Of a stretch of 64,000 nt of DNA, positions 8,748 through 18,226 are shown piece by piece. The DNA is from Xanthomonas hortorum pv. cynarae (GTDB lineage: Bacteria > Pseudomonadota > Gammaproteobacteria > Xanthomonadales > Xanthomonadaceae): contig NZ_MDFM01000010.1 of assembly GCF_002939985.1 (NCBI RefSeq), positions 97,037 to 161,036 of the forward strand, in the 5' to 3' direction. Position 1 is the first letter of the stretch; each line of letters begins with the position of its first letter. Position numbers and translations under genes: made by a program. A model generated the notes under the pieces. The model saw only the letters and a list, made by a program, of their open reading frames with translations, was not told the DNA's origin and did not search any database.

Positions 8748-10142
8748 ATGACGGTGGTCAGCGTTGAACATGCGCTTGCGGGGAAACTCCCCGAAGGCGG
8801 CGAAGTCACGGTACGGGGGTGGGTGCGCACGCTGCGCGGATCTGCCGGACTGGCCTTCATCAACGTGACCGATGGCTCGTGCTTCGCTCCGATCCAGGTA
8901 GTGGCCAACGACACGTTGCCCAATTTCGACGAGGTCAAGCGTCTGACCAGTGGCTGCTCGCTGATCGCCAAGGGCGTGCTGGTCAAGTCGCAGGGCAAGG
9001 GCCAGTCGTTCGAGATCCAGGCCAGCGGCGTCGAGATCGTCGGTTGGGTCGAGGACCCGCTGACCTACCCGATCCAGCCCAAGCCGATGTCGCCGGAGTT
9101 CCTGCGCGAAGTGGCGCATCTGCGCCCGCGCACCAATCTGTTCGGTGCGGTCACGCGTATCCGCAACTGTCTGGCGCAGGCGGTGCACCGCTTCTTCCAT
9201 CAGAACGGCTTCAACTGGATCAGCACCCCGATCGTGACCACGTCCGACGCCGAAGGTGCCGGGCAGATGTTCCGCGTCTCGACCCTGGACATGGCCAACC
9301 TGCCGCGCAACGAGAAGGGCGAGGTCGATTTCAGCCGCGACTTCTTCGGCAAGGAAACCTTCCTCACCGTGTCCGGCCAGCTCAACGTGGAGGCGTATTG
9401 CCTGGCGCTGAGCAAGGTCTACACCTTCGGCCCGACCTTCCGCGCCGAAAACAGCCATACCACGCGCCATCTGGCCGAGTTCTGGATGATCGAGCCGGAA
9501 ATCGCCTTCGCCGATCTGGCCGAAGACGCGCGCCTGGCCGAGCAATTCCTCAAGTACCTGTTCCGCGCGGTGCTGGACGAGCGCGGCGACGATCTGGCCT
9601 TCCTGGCCGAGCGCGTAGAAAAGAACGCAATCAGCAAGCTGGAAGCCTTCATCAATGCCCCGTTCGAGCAGATCGATTACACCGAAGCGGTGAAGCTGCT
9701 GCAGAACTCCGGCAAGAAGTTCGACTTCCCGGTCGAATGGGGCCTGGACCTGCAGACCGAACACGAACGCTGGCTGACCGAAGAACATATCGGCCGTCCG
9801 GTGGTGGTGACCAACTATCCAGAGCACATCAAGGCCTTCTACATGCGCCTGAACGACGACGGCAAGACCGTTGCGGCGATGGACGTGCTGGCACCGGGCA
9901 TTGGCGAGATCATCGGCGGCAGCCAGCGCGAAGAGCGCCTGGATGTACTGGATGCACGCATGGCGCAATTCGGCCTGGATAAGGAGCACTACAGCTGGTA
10001 CCGCGATTTCCGTCGCTATGGCTCGGTGCCGCATGCCGGCTTCGGCCTGGGGTTCGAGCGGCTGGTGGTGTATGTGTGCGGGCTGAGCAATATCCGCGAT
10101 GCCATCCCCTACCCGCGCGCGCCGGGCAGCGCCGAGTTCTGA
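8748..10142 (+). CDS. asnS: Asparaginyl-tRNA synthetase
   Basis: This 464-residue class IIb synthetase charges tRNA-Asn. An N-terminal OB-fold anticodon-binding domain spans residues about 15-110 ([13 protein letters not shown]). It is followed by the catalytic core with motif 2 ([15 protein letters not shown]), the [12 protein letters not shown] segment and motif 3 ([12 protein letters not shown]). The start is ATG 8748, preceded by a GAGGA-like site; the longer upstream open frame has no homology. Length matches the family. A GC-rich stem lies just downstream at 10154-10194 but lacks a T-run. Confidence 0.97.
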   Translation: MTVVSVEHALAGKLPEGGEVTVRGWVRTLRGSAGLAFINVTDGSCFAPIQVVANDTLPNFDEVKRLTSGCSLIAKGVLVKSQGKGQSFEIQASGVEIVGWVEDPLTYPIQPKPMSPEFLREVAHLRPRTNLFGAVTRIRNCLAQAVHRFFHQNGFNWISTPIVTTSDAEGAGQMFRVSTLDMANLPRNEKGEVDFSRDFFGKETFLTVSGQLNVEAYCLALSKVYTFGPTFRAENSHTTRHLAEFWMIEPEIAFADLAEDARLAEQFLKYLFRAVLDERGDDLAFLAERVEKNAISKLEAFINAPFEQIDYTEAVKLLQNSGKKFDFPVEWGLDLQTEHERWLTEEHIGRPVVVTNYPEHIKAFYMRLNDDGKTVAAMDVLAPGIGEIIGGSQREERLDVLDARMAQFGLDKEHYSWYRDFRRYGSVPHAGFGLGFERLVVYVCGLSNIRDAIPYPRAPGSAEF

Positions 10143-10153
10143 TGTGACCACTG

Positions 10154-10194
10154 CTGCGTCCCTGGCGATCAGGCACCGTCCACCAGGGACGCAG
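10154..10194 (+). terminator. Possible hairpin after asnS
   Basis: A 12-bp inverted repeat (CTGCGTCCCTGG / CCAGGGACGCAG) with a 17-base loop lies 12 bases after the asnS stop. No T-run follows, so it may be only a stabilising or Rho-associated structure. Confidence 0.35.
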
Positions 10195-10259
10195 ACGTGC
10201 GTGGCCCACCTCACTGCACGTATCAGCCGCTTCGACGCCCCGCCCCAGGAGCACTCCAC

Positions 10260-10565
10260 ATGACGCTGTTCTTCGCACTGTGTTTTGTCGGTGTCGCAGT
10301 GGCCGGGCTCACCGCGTTGCTGATCTTCTGGCCGCTGACGCTGGTGCATATGCGCGACCGTCACCCGGAGGCATTGGCCAGCTTCGGCGACCCGGCCTTC
10401 ATCAGTCCCACCGCGCTGCGCTGGTTGCTGACGCGGCGCTACCGCAGCCACCGCGACAGCGCGCTGTCCGGTCTGGCCACTCCCGCCTGGCTGTCGCTGC
10501 TCACCATCTTTTTCGGCCTGGGCATGGCGGCCCTGCTCGGCCTGCTTTCCAAGGTAATGCAATGA
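10260..10565 (+). CDS. Small two-helix membrane protein, unknown function
   Basis: This 101-residue protein has hydrophobic segments at about residues 3-24 and 76-97. A basic cytoplasmic or periplasmic loop joins them, containing RRYRSHRDSA. The layout and the RYR-H-D motif loosely recall UspB, but the similarity is too weak to name it. The start is ATG 10260 after AGGAGC. Its stop overlaps the next start (ATGA), so it is translationally coupled to the following acidic protein. Confidence 0.75.
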   Translation: MTLFFALCFVGVAVAGLTALLIFWPLTLVHMRDRHPEALASFGDPAFISPTALRWLLTRRYRSHRDSALSGLATPAWLSLLTIFFGLGMAALLGLLSKVMQ

Positions 10566-10888
10566 ATACGTACGAAGACACTGCCCAGGGCGAACAGGAT
10601 TCCTGGTGGCTGGCCACGATCGGCCGTACGCTGATCTGGGCACGCCTGCGCGTCAATGAGGCAGGCACCGCCGAGGTGCTGGATAGCGACGGCAAGACGC
10701 TGCCCTACGACAGCGAAGACAGCGCCCGTGCGGCCTTGTTCGATGCCGAATTCGTCTCGCTCGACGGGTTGGACGAAGAAGACGCGCTGATGCGCGGTTT
10801 CTCGCTCAACGAAGTCTCGCCGCCGCGCGGCGAAGACGATGCGGATCTGCGCGAACGCATGGTCGTGACCCTGGGTGGCCGCGCCTGA
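10562..10888 (+). CDS. Small acidic hypothetical protein
   Basis: This 108-residue soluble protein is rich in Asp and Glu, with a Trp pair (QDSWWLATIGR) near the N-terminus. I recognise no catalytic motif. It overlaps the preceding membrane protein by four bases (ATGA). It also ends one base before the start of the PaiB-like gene, so the three genes form a tight operon. Codon use matches the neighbours. Function is unknown. Confidence 0.75.
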   Translation: MNTYEDTAQGEQDSWWLATIGRTLIWARLRVNEAGTAEVLDSDGKTLPYDSEDSARAALFDAEFVSLDGLDEEDALMRGFSLNEVSPPRGEDDADLRERMVVTLGGRA

Positions 10889-10889
10889 C

Positions 10890-11528
10890 ATGTACGCCCC
10901 ACGCGCGTTTGTGCAGACCGATCTGGCCTTGCTGGACTGGCTGATCGCGCGCGACCCGTTCGTCACTCTGATCAGCCAGGGCGAGGACGGCCAGCCGGCA
11001 ATCACGCATCTGCCGGTGCTGTACCAACGCGATGCGCAGGCCGTGATCATCGAAGGCCACTGGGCGCGCCCCAACCCGCAGGCACGCCAGTCCGGCGATG
11101 CGGTGATCGTGGTGCAGGGACCGCACGCCTACGTGTCGCCCAGCTGGTATCTGGACAAGGAGCCTGCCGCGCGCGTGCCGACCTGGAATTACGCGGTAGC
11201 GCATCTGCATGGCCGTTGCAGCCAGATCACCGATGAGCGGGAAGTCGGCGATCTGATCGGCCGCATGAGCGCGCATTTCGAACAGCGTGTGGGCAGTGAT
11301 TGGTTGTTCGAGATGGAGCGCGACAGCCACCGCCGGCAACTGCGCGGCCTGGTCGGTTTTCGCTTCGTGCCCAGCCGCATCGAGCTCACCTTCAAGCTCA
11401 GTCAGAACCATCCGGCCGGTAATGTCGCTGCGGTCAGCGATGCGCTGGAACAACAAGCCTCCAGCGAGTCACGCGAGCTGGCCACGCTGATGCGCGATGC
11501 CTTGCGCGCACGCGATGGCACCGCCTGA
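10890..11528 (+). CDS. PaiB-like FMN-binding protein
   Basis: This 212-residue protein belongs to the FMN-binding split-barrel family of Bacillus PaiB. Family signatures are MY.PRAF at the N-terminus, GHWARPNPQ, the segment AYVSPSWYLDK..VPTWNY, and LRGLVGFRF in the C-terminal part. PaiB relatives are described as repressors or as flavin-binding proteins, and there is no HTH here that I can see. It is the third gene of the operon that starts at 10260. Confidence 0.85.
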   Translation: MYAPRAFVQTDLALLDWLIARDPFVTLISQGEDGQPAITHLPVLYQRDAQAVIIEGHWARPNPQARQSGDAVIVVQGPHAYVSPSWYLDKEPAARVPTWNYAVAHLHGRCSQITDEREVGDLIGRMSAHFEQRVGSDWLFEMERDSHRRQLRGLVGFRFVPSRIELTFKLSQNHPAGNVAAVSDALEQQASSESRELATLMRDALRARDGTA

Positions 11529-11619
11529 CCGGCACGGCACACAGTCGATTTCTGCACCACCGCTTTATGGCTCCTCTCTCGAACACACTCTGCCCTCTTT
11601 CCTCTGGAATACTGCGCGC

Positions 11620-12282
11620 ATGAACGAGCTCAACCATTTACTCGCAAACAACCAGGCCTGGTCCGAGCGCATCCGTCGCGAAGACCCGGAATTCTTCTCC
11701 AAGCTGTCCACCCAGCAGACGCCGGAATATCTGTGGATCGGCTGCTCGGATTCGCGCGTGCCGGCCAACCAGATCATCGACATGGCGCCGGGCGAGGTAT
11801 TCGTGCACCGCAATATCGCCAACGTGGTGGTGCACACCGATCTGAATTGCCTGTCGGTGATCCAGTTCGCCGTGGACGTGCTCAAGGTCAAGCACGTGCT
11901 GGTGGTGGGCCATTACGGTTGCGGCGGCGTCTTCGCCAGCCTCACCCAGAAGCGCATGGGCCTGGTCGACAACTGGATCCGCCACGTCACCGATGTGGCC
12001 GACAAGCATGAAGTCTGTCTGCACGATGCCGGCGACTTGCCGGCGCAGCACGCACGGCTATGCGAGCTCAATGTGCTGGAACAGGTGGTCAATGTCTGCC
12101 GCACCACCATCGTGCGCGATGCATGGGAACGCGGCCAGGACCTGTGCGTGCATGGCTGGGTCTATAGCCTGCGCGATGGCCGCGTGCACGATCTGGGCAT
12201 GTCGATCGACCGCTCCGAGCTGCTGCAGGAGCGTTACGACACGGCGCTGGCGCAGATACAGGCCGATCACACCGAACGCTGA
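11620..12282 (+). CDS. can: Beta-carbonic anhydrase
   Basis: This 220-residue cytoplasmic zinc enzyme interconverts CO2 and bicarbonate. The zinc ligands are C42, H98 and C101, with D44 in CSDSR as the gating residue. These match the numbering of E. coli Can exactly. The fingerprint [13 protein letters not shown] is also present. It is one of two beta-carbonic anhydrases in the window; the other (37665-38345) is of a different subtype. It is probably transcribed alone from a promoter in the 90 bases after the PaiB-like gene. Confidence 0.93.
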   Translation: MNELNHLLANNQAWSERIRREDPEFFSKLSTQQTPEYLWIGCSDSRVPANQIIDMAPGEVFVHRNIANVVVHTDLNCLSVIQFAVDVLKVKHVLVVGHYGCGGVFASLTQKRMGLVDNWIRHVTDVADKHEVCLHDAGDLPAQHARLCELNVLEQVVNVCRTTIVRDAWERGQDLCVHGWVYSLRDGRVHDLGMSIDRSELLQERYDTALAQIQADHTER

Positions 12283-12307
12283 GTCGCACCTCGCGCCTCA
12301 CCCACCA

Positions 12308-12331
12308 CGGCGGCGCCCATCGGCGCCGTCG
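12308..12331 (+). terminator. Possible terminator hairpin after can
   Basis: A 10-bp GC-rich stem (CGGCGGCGCC / GGCGCCGTCG, one G-T pair) with the loop CATC lies 25 bases after the can stop. There is no clear T-run. It may separate can from the kynurenine-pathway genes. Confidence 0.4.
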
Positions 12332-12370
12332 GTTGGCTATGCTGGAGGTCTTCTTTGCCGAGGAACGTCC

Positions 12371-12901
12371 ATGCTGGTCCCGCCGATCAACCTGCATGCC
12401 TGGATCGAACAATACCGCCACCTGCTCAAACCGCCGGTGGGCAACAAGTGCATCCAGCAGGACGGCTTCATCATCATGATCGTCGGTGGGCCGAATGCGC
12501 GCACCGATTATCACTATGACGAAGGCCCGGAGTGGTTCTTCCAGCTCGAAGGCGAGATGGTGCTGAAGGTGCAGGACGAAGGCGTGGCACGCGACATTCC
12601 GATCCGCGCCGGCGAAATCTTTCTACTGCCACCGAAGGTGCCGCACTCGCCGCAGCGCGCGGCCGGCTCGATCGGTCTGGTGATCGAGCGCGAGCGCTTG
12701 CCCAACGAGCAGGACGGCTTACAGTGGTATTGCCCGCAGTGCAATCACAAACTGTACGAGGCGATGTTTCCGCTGCAGAACATCGAAACCGATTTTCCGC
12801 CGGTGTTCGATCATTTTTACCGCTCGCTTGCGCTGCGCACCTGCACCCAGTGCGGGCACGTGCATCCGGCGCCCGAGCGTTATGCCGCAACTGAGGCGTA
12901 A
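12371..12901 (+). CDS. nbaC: 3-hydroxyanthranilate 3,4-dioxygenase
   Basis: This 176-residue cupin dioxygenase opens the ring of 3-hydroxyanthranilate to give the semialdehyde that cyclises to quinolinate. The iron ligands fit H48, E54 and H92. The C-terminal rubredoxin-like site has C121-x-x-C124 and C158-x-x-C161, typical of the bacterial form. Length equals the family norm. It is first in the cluster with the FUSC protein, kynU and kmo. It therefore probably serves NAD synthesis from tryptophan. Confidence 0.95.
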   Translation: MLVPPINLHAWIEQYRHLLKPPVGNKCIQQDGFIIMIVGGPNARTDYHYDEGPEWFFQLEGEMVLKVQDEGVARDIPIRAGEIFLLPPKVPHSPQRAAGSIGLVIERERLPNEQDGLQWYCPQCNHKLYEAMFPLQNIETDFPPVFDHFYRSLALRTCTQCGHVHPAPERYAATEA

Positions 12902-13119
12902 GTGGCGCAGAGGGTGACGATGCAGAACACGCGTAGCGGGAGGCGCTCGACAGCGCTCGAACGACAGTGGCCGATGCGCGTGCCGTGCAGCGAGGCTGCA
13001 ATGGCAGGCGACGCAGCGACCGCACGCCGGCCAACAACACGCCTGTCTTTCATCCGCACAACTGTCATCCGCGCAGACGCGCAACGTGCCTGCCGATCGA
13101 ACGCACTGCCACCGATGCC

Positions 13120-15261
13120 ATGCTGCGCGCACTGATCGACCTCAAACCACGCGACGTGCCGCTGCGTGTCGCGCTCCGCAACACCGCCGCAGTGGTGCTG
13201 CCGCTGGCGGTGGGCGTGGCCACCGGGCATGTCGCTGCGGGTCTGGCGGTGTGCACCGGCGCGCTCAACACCATGTTCACCGACCAGCCCGGCCCGTATC
13301 GCGCGCGCCTGCAACGCATGTTGATGGCCGCGCTGGCCGCCGGTGCGGCCGCATTGCTGGGCATCTGGGTCGGCCACAACACCCCTGCCCTGGTGGTCGC
13401 CGGCCTGTTGCTCGGCCTGGGCGGCGGGCTGCTGGTGGCGCTCGGCCCGGTGGCGGCGCGCGTGGGCCTGACCAGCATGATCCTGCTGGTGGTCAGCGCC
13501 GATATGCGCTTGCCGATCGCGCAGGCACCGGGCGTAGCCGCGCTGATCTTCGCCGGCGGCCTGCTCCAGGTCGTGCTGGCATTGGCCGCGTGGCCGCTGC
13601 AACGCTATCGCCCGGAACGCTTCGCACTGGCCGATCTGATGCGCCAGCTGGCAGGCATCGCACGCCAGCGCCCCGAAGCCAGCGCCGCGCCGCCGGCAAC
13701 GCAGGAAGTGCTCGATGCGATGGTGATGCTGCACGGCGAACATCGCTCGCGCGCGATCGCCGTGCAGAGCTTTCGCATCATTGCCGAGCTCTGCGATCGG
13801 GTACGGCTGGAGCTGCTGTCGCTGGCCGATGCCGACACGCGCCTGACAGATTCGCAAGCACGTCCTGCGATCGAGCGCGTGCTCGAACGCAGCGCCATCG
13901 TGCTGGAACAACTCGCACACGCAATGACGGTGGGCGAAGACCCGTTAGCGGCGGATTCCTCGATGACCGGCTTCGACGATCTGGTCGCGGCCCTGGCGCA
14001 GTTTCAGCACGACAACGCCGACACCCGCGAACGCCGGCTGGTGCGTGTGGCGGTGGCGCGCGCGCAAGGCCTGGGCGGTCAGTTGCGTGCCCTGATCCGC
14101 AATGCGCACTGGGCCAGCAGCCGTGGCGAGATCCAGGCGCAGTTGGCCGAAGCGCGTTTACCTGCGGCACTCAGGCCCGCCGCAACCTTGGCCACCTTAC
14201 GCGCAAATCTGGATCTGTCCTCGGTGGCGTTTCGGCATGCGTTGCGTTGCGGCGTGTGTCTGGCACTGGCGATCGCCTTCCAGCGTTGGCAGCAGATTCC
14301 GCACGGCTTCTGGATTCCGATGACCACCGCCATCGTGCTCAAGCCGGATTTCGGCGGCACTTTCAGCTTCGGCGCCTTGCGTGTGGCAGGTACCTTCGTC
14401 GGCTTGTTGGTGGCCACGTTACTCGCCCATTTTGCGATGGATGGCGCCAGCATCCGGCTGGCGTTGCTGGCGCTGTTTTGCCTGGGTTTCCGCTTGTTGA
14501 CGCAGGTGAATTACGGTATCGGCGTCGCGTTTCTGACCGGCATGCTGGTGCTGTTGCTGTCGTTCGAAGGCCTGGCACCGGGCGACGCCATCGGTGCGCG
14601 TCTGCAGGCAACGGTGGCCGGCAGCGCATGGGCGTTGATCGCCTATGCGTTGTGGCCCACGCGCGAGCGCCGGCATATCCGCGCATCGCTGGCGCAACTG
14701 CTCAGCGCGTATCGCGATCATCTGCGCCATCTGTTGCTCGGCCAGATGGAGGATTTAAGCGATACCCGCGCCGCCGCACGTGTGGCACGTACCAATGCGC
14801 AGGCCTCGATCGAACGTCTGCGCGGCGAGCCACGCAGCCGGCGCAATCTGCACGAACTCAAACTCGCCGAATCGCTGCTGGCCAACGGCAACCGGCTGAT
14901 CCGCGCCACCTTGTCGCTGGAAGCGGTGCTGCGCGATGGCCACCCTTTACCCACGCTGGCGGCATTGCCTGCATTTGCAGAACAGGCCGATCAGGCGCTG
15001 TCGGACCTGATCGACTGCCTGATCCACGGCGGCATCCCCGCAGCGGCTACCTTGCGCAGCGCCGAGCGCCGTTTGTCCGATGCGTTGGCCGCGCTGCCCG
15101 ACAACTCGCCCACCACCGCTGCACTGGCCGACACCGTCGACCGCATCACCGACAGCATCGGCACGTTGACCCATCTGTTGCGCCCGGCCCGACCAGCGTC
15201 AACCGGTGCCTCTGCAGAGGCACCGACCGTGCATGACGGCGCACCCACCGCCGGCGGGTAA
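13120..15261 (+). CDS. FUSC-family inner membrane protein (putative transporter)
   Basis: This 713-residue protein has two membrane modules of about six helices each (residues about 20-165 and 370-520). Each is followed by a long soluble helical domain. This is the layout of the YccS/AaeB-like fusaric-acid resistance (FUSC) family. ATG 13120 is chosen because homology-like hydrophobic sequence starts there; an upstream frame to 12967 is low quality. It lies between nbaC and kynU on the same strand, so it may export or balance aromatic intermediates of the kynurenine pathway. That role is inferred from position only. Confidence 0.82.
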   Translation: MLRALIDLKPRDVPLRVALRNTAAVVLPLAVGVATGHVAAGLAVCTGALNTMFTDQPGPYRARLQRMLMAALAAGAAALLGIWVGHNTPALVVAGLLLGLGGGLLVALGPVAARVGLTSMILLVVSADMRLPIAQAPGVAALIFAGGLLQVVLALAAWPLQRYRPERFALADLMRQLAGIARQRPEASAAPPATQEVLDAMVMLHGEHRSRAIAVQSFRIIAELCDRVRLELLSLADADTRLTDSQARPAIERVLERSAIVLEQLAHAMTVGEDPLAADSSMTGFDDLVAALAQFQHDNADTRERRLVRVAVARAQGLGGQLRALIRNAHWASSRGEIQAQLAEARLPAALRPAATLATLRANLDLSSVAFRHALRCGVCLALAIAFQRWQQIPHGFWIPMTTAIVLKPDFGGTFSFGALRVAGTFVGLLVATLLAHFAMDGASIRLALLALFCLGFRLLTQVNYGIGVAFLTGMLVLLLSFEGLAPGDAIGARLQATVAGSAWALIAYALWPTRERRHIRASLAQLLSAYRDHLRHLLLGQMEDLSDTRAAARVARTNAQASIERLRGEPRSRRNLHELKLAESLLANGNRLIRATLSLEAVLRDGHPLPTLAALPAFAEQADQALSDLIDCLIHGGIPAAATLRSAERRLSDALAALPDNSPTTAALADTVDRITDSIGTLTHLLRPARPASTGASAEAPTVHDGAPTAGG

Positions 15262-15296
15262 ACTGACCTCACCGACCCGCGCTGCGAGCCTTGACG

Positions 15297-16568
15297 ATGA
15301 CCGACCCGCTGTCCCGCGCCCATGCCCTTGCACTCGACGCCGCCGACCCGCTGCGCCGCCTGCGCGATGCGTTCGTGTTCCCGCAGCATGGCGGCCAGGA
15401 TCAAACCTATTTCGTCGGCAATTCGCTGGGCCTGCAGCCGCGCGCCGCGCGCGTAATGGTCGCCGAAGTGCTCGACCAGTGGGGCGCACTCGCAGTGGAA
15501 GGCCACTTCACCGGCCCCACCCAGTGGTTGACCTATCACCAGCTGGTGCGCGATGGTCTGGCGCGCGTGGTCGGCGCACTGCCCGGCGAAGTCGTCGCGA
15601 TGAACACGCTGAGCGTCAATCTGCATCTGATGATGGCCAGCTTTTACCGCCCCACGCCCGAGCGCGGCGCGATCCTGATCGAAGCCGGTGCGTTTCCGTC
15701 CGACCGCCATGCGGTGGAATCGCAACTGCGCCTGCATGGGCTGGATCCGGCCACGCACCTGATCGAAGTGGAAGCCGATGAGCCAAACGGCACCTTGTCG
15801 ATGGCGGCGATTGCCGAAGCCATCGCATTGCATGGCCCGCGTCTGGCGTTGGTGCTGTGGCCCGGCATCCAGTACCGCACCGGCCAGGCCTTCGACCTGG
15901 GCGACATCGCGCGTTTGGCGCGCGCGCAAGGCGCCGCGGTGGGTTTCGATCTGGCGCATGCGGTCGGCAATATCGCGCTGACGCTGCACGACGACGGCGC
16001 GGATTTCGCGGTGTGGTGCCACTACAAATATCTCAACGCAGGGCCCGGTGCGGTGGGCGGTTGTTTCGTGCACGAACGCCACGCCAACAGCGACCTGCCG
16101 CGCATGGCCGGTTGGTGGGGGCACGAACAGCAGACCCGTTTTCGCATGGACCCGCAGTTCGTGCCCTCGCCCGGTGCCGAAGGCTGGCAGCTGAGCAATC
16201 CGCCGGTACTGGCGCTGGCCCCGCTGCGTGCGTCGCTTGATGTGTTCGACAAGGCCGGCATGCCTGCGTTGCGTGCGAAATCCGAGCAGCTCACCGGCCA
16301 TCTGGAACAGTTGATCCACGCACGCGTGCCGCAGGTGCTGCAGATCGTCACCCCGTCCGACCCTGCGCAGCGTGGCTGCCAGCTGTCGCTGCGGGTGGCC
16401 GGCGGGCGCGCGCAAGGGCGCTCGCTGTTCGAGTATCTGCAGTCGGTCGGCGTGCTTGGCGACTGGCGCGAGCCGGACGTGATCCGCATCGCACCGGTGC
16501 CGCTGTACAACCGCTTCTGCGATCTGCACCGGTTGGTCGAGCAGGTGGAAACCTGGGCCGCTGCCTGA
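15297..16568 (+). CDS. kynU: Kynureninase
   Basis: This 423-residue PLP enzyme cleaves 3-hydroxykynurenine to 3-hydroxyanthranilate and alanine. The PLP lysine is K244 in WCHYKYLNAGPG. The conserved FVGNSLGLQP, the FPSDRHAVESQL block and GWWGH are present. The start at ATG 15297 gives the family N-terminus MTDPLSRAHALAL; an in-frame TTG lies two codons earlier. It follows the FUSC gene by 35 bases and precedes kmo. Confidence 0.96.
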   Translation: MTDPLSRAHALALDAADPLRRLRDAFVFPQHGGQDQTYFVGNSLGLQPRAARVMVAEVLDQWGALAVEGHFTGPTQWLTYHQLVRDGLARVVGALPGEVVAMNTLSVNLHLMMASFYRPTPERGAILIEAGAFPSDRHAVESQLRLHGLDPATHLIEVEADEPNGTLSMAAIAEAIALHGPRLALVLWPGIQYRTGQAFDLGDIARLARAQGAAVGFDLAHAVGNIALTLHDDGADFAVWCHYKYLNAGPGAVGGCFVHERHANSDLPRMAGWWGHEQQTRFRMDPQFVPSPGAEGWQLSNPPVLALAPLRASLDVFDKAGMPALRAKSEQLTGHLEQLIHARVPQVLQIVTPSDPAQRGCQLSLRVAGGRAQGRSLFEYLQSVGVLGDWREPDVIRIAPVPLYNRFCDLHRLVEQVETWAAA

Positions 16569-16739
16569 GCACGTACAGCACAGACTGTGCCATCGAACAG
16601 ATCCGCGCGTGAGCCGGAACCGGCACACGCGCACGTACACTCCAAGCCCGCACCTGGCTGACCGGCTTGCGCTGTTGTCAGCCGCTTCATTTTCTTCCTC
16701 TTCGCCGGCACCCGCGTCCGGCCGCTGCCGGATACCGCA

Positions 16740-18107
16740 TTGAGCGCAGTCTCTCCTCGTTCCCTGACACTGATCGGCGCTGGACTGGCCGGTTGCCTGC
16801 TGGCCATCCTGTTGTCGCGTCGCGGCTGGCAGGTCACCGTCTATGAGCGCCGCGGCGATCCGCGCATCAAGGGCTACGAGTCCGGCCGCTCGATCAACCT
16901 GGCGCTGGCCGAACGCGGCCGCCACGCGCTACGCCAGGCCGGCGCCGAAGACGCAGTAATGGCCAAGGCGGTGATGATGCGCGGGCGCATGGTGCATCCG
17001 CTGGTTGGCGAGCCGCAGCTGCAACGCTACGGGCGCGACGACAGCGAAGTGATCTGGTCGATCCACCGCGCCGCATTGAACGTCGCATTGCTGGATCTGG
17101 CCGAACAGGCCGGTGCACGTGTGCATTTCTACCGCCGCCTGCACACGGTGGACTTCGATGCCGGCTACGCGCGTTTCATCGACGACCGCGACGACCAGCC
17201 GCACGAGATCCACTTCCAGAGCCTGATCGGCAGCGATGGCGCCGGCTCGGCACTGCGCGCGGCGATGCAGCGCAAATCGCCATTGGGCGAGCGCATCGAA
17301 TTTCTGGATCACTCGTACAAGGAGCTGGAAATTCCGCCGTTACCAGGCGGCGGTTTCCGCATCGAACGCAACGCGCTGCACATCTGGCCACGCGGGCGTT
17401 ACATGTGCATCGCGCTGCCCAACGATGGCGGCACCTTCACCGTCACGCTATTTCTGCCCAACACGGGCGAGCCGAGCTTTGCCACCACGCGCACCGGCGA
17501 CGAAGCGCTGGCCTTGTTCGCGCGCGACTTCCCGGATGCCTTGCCGCTGATTCCGCAGCTCAAGGAGCATTGGGAAGAACATCCGCCCGGGCTGCTCGGC
17601 ACCTTGACGCTGGACCGCTGGCATCTGGACGGCCGCGCATTGCTGATCGGCGACGCCGCGCATGCGATGGTGCCGTTCCACGGCCAGGGCATGAATTGCG
17701 CCTTCGAAGACTGCGTGGCATTGGCGGAGCAGCTGGACGCGCACGACGATCTCGAAACCGCGTTTGCCGCGTTCGAAGCGGCGCGCCGCGACGATGCGGC
17801 AGCGATCCAGCAGATGGCGCTGGAAAACTATCTGGAAATGCGCGACCGCGTCGGCGATGCCGCGTTCCTGCTGCAACGCGCGCTGGAACAGGAACTGCAG
17901 ACACGCTGGCCCACCCGCTTCGTGCCGCATTACACCATGGTGACCTTCCTGCGCACGCGCTATTCGATCGCCCTGGCGCGCAGCGAGATCCAGCGCGAGA
18001 TCCTGGTCGAAGCCACGCGCGGGCACACCGATCTGTCGCGCATCGACTGGGCCGCGCTGGAAGCGGTCGTGCATGCGCGTCTTGAGCCATTGGAAGGCGC
18101 GCACTGA
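16740..18107 (+). CDS. kmo: Kynurenine 3-monooxygenase
   Basis: This 455-residue FAD-dependent hydroxylase makes 3-hydroxykynurenine from kynurenine. The N-terminal Rossmann motif (LIGAGLAGCLLA), the YESGRSINLALAERG segment and the FAD ribityl-binding GDAAHAMVPFHGQGMN are all seen. C-terminal hydrophobic and basic residues resemble the membrane-associated tail of the family. The start is an unusual TTG at 16740, where the conserved N-terminus begins. With kynU and nbaC it completes the route from kynurenine to quinolinate. The first pathway enzymes are not in this window. Confidence 0.95.
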   Translation: MSAVSPRSLTLIGAGLAGCLLAILLSRRGWQVTVYERRGDPRIKGYESGRSINLALAERGRHALRQAGAEDAVMAKAVMMRGRMVHPLVGEPQLQRYGRDDSEVIWSIHRAALNVALLDLAEQAGARVHFYRRLHTVDFDAGYARFIDDRDDQPHEIHFQSLIGSDGAGSALRAAMQRKSPLGERIEFLDHSYKELEIPPLPGGGFRIERNALHIWPRGRYMCIALPNDGGTFTVTLFLPNTGEPSFATTRTGDEALALFARDFPDALPLIPQLKEHWEEHPPGLLGTLTLDRWHLDGRALLIGDAAHAMVPFHGQGMNCAFEDCVALAEQLDAHDDLETAFAAFEAARRDDAAAIQQMALENYLEMRDRVGDAAFLLQRALEQELQTRWPTRFVPHYTMVTFLRTRYSIALARSEIQREILVEATRGHTDLSRIDWAALEAVVHARLEPLEGAH

Positions 18108-18226
18108 TCCCTTGCACTGATCGTCGCGCACAGGCCTGCGTCAGCGAGCCGGCGTGCGGATGAGAGATACTAGCCAGCACTGGCGGCGCCCTCCGCAGCG
18201 CGCCGCGGATCTGGATTTGATACGGC

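Noticed and set aside
8730..10643. 637-codon open frame opposite asnS
   Set aside because: asnS on the plus strand explains the region completely; the antisense frame has no motif and runs past neighbouring gene ends.
13086..15236. 716-codon overlapping frame within the FUSC gene
   Set aside because: It is very Arg/Gly-rich with no membrane segments, a frame-shadow of the FUSC reading frame.
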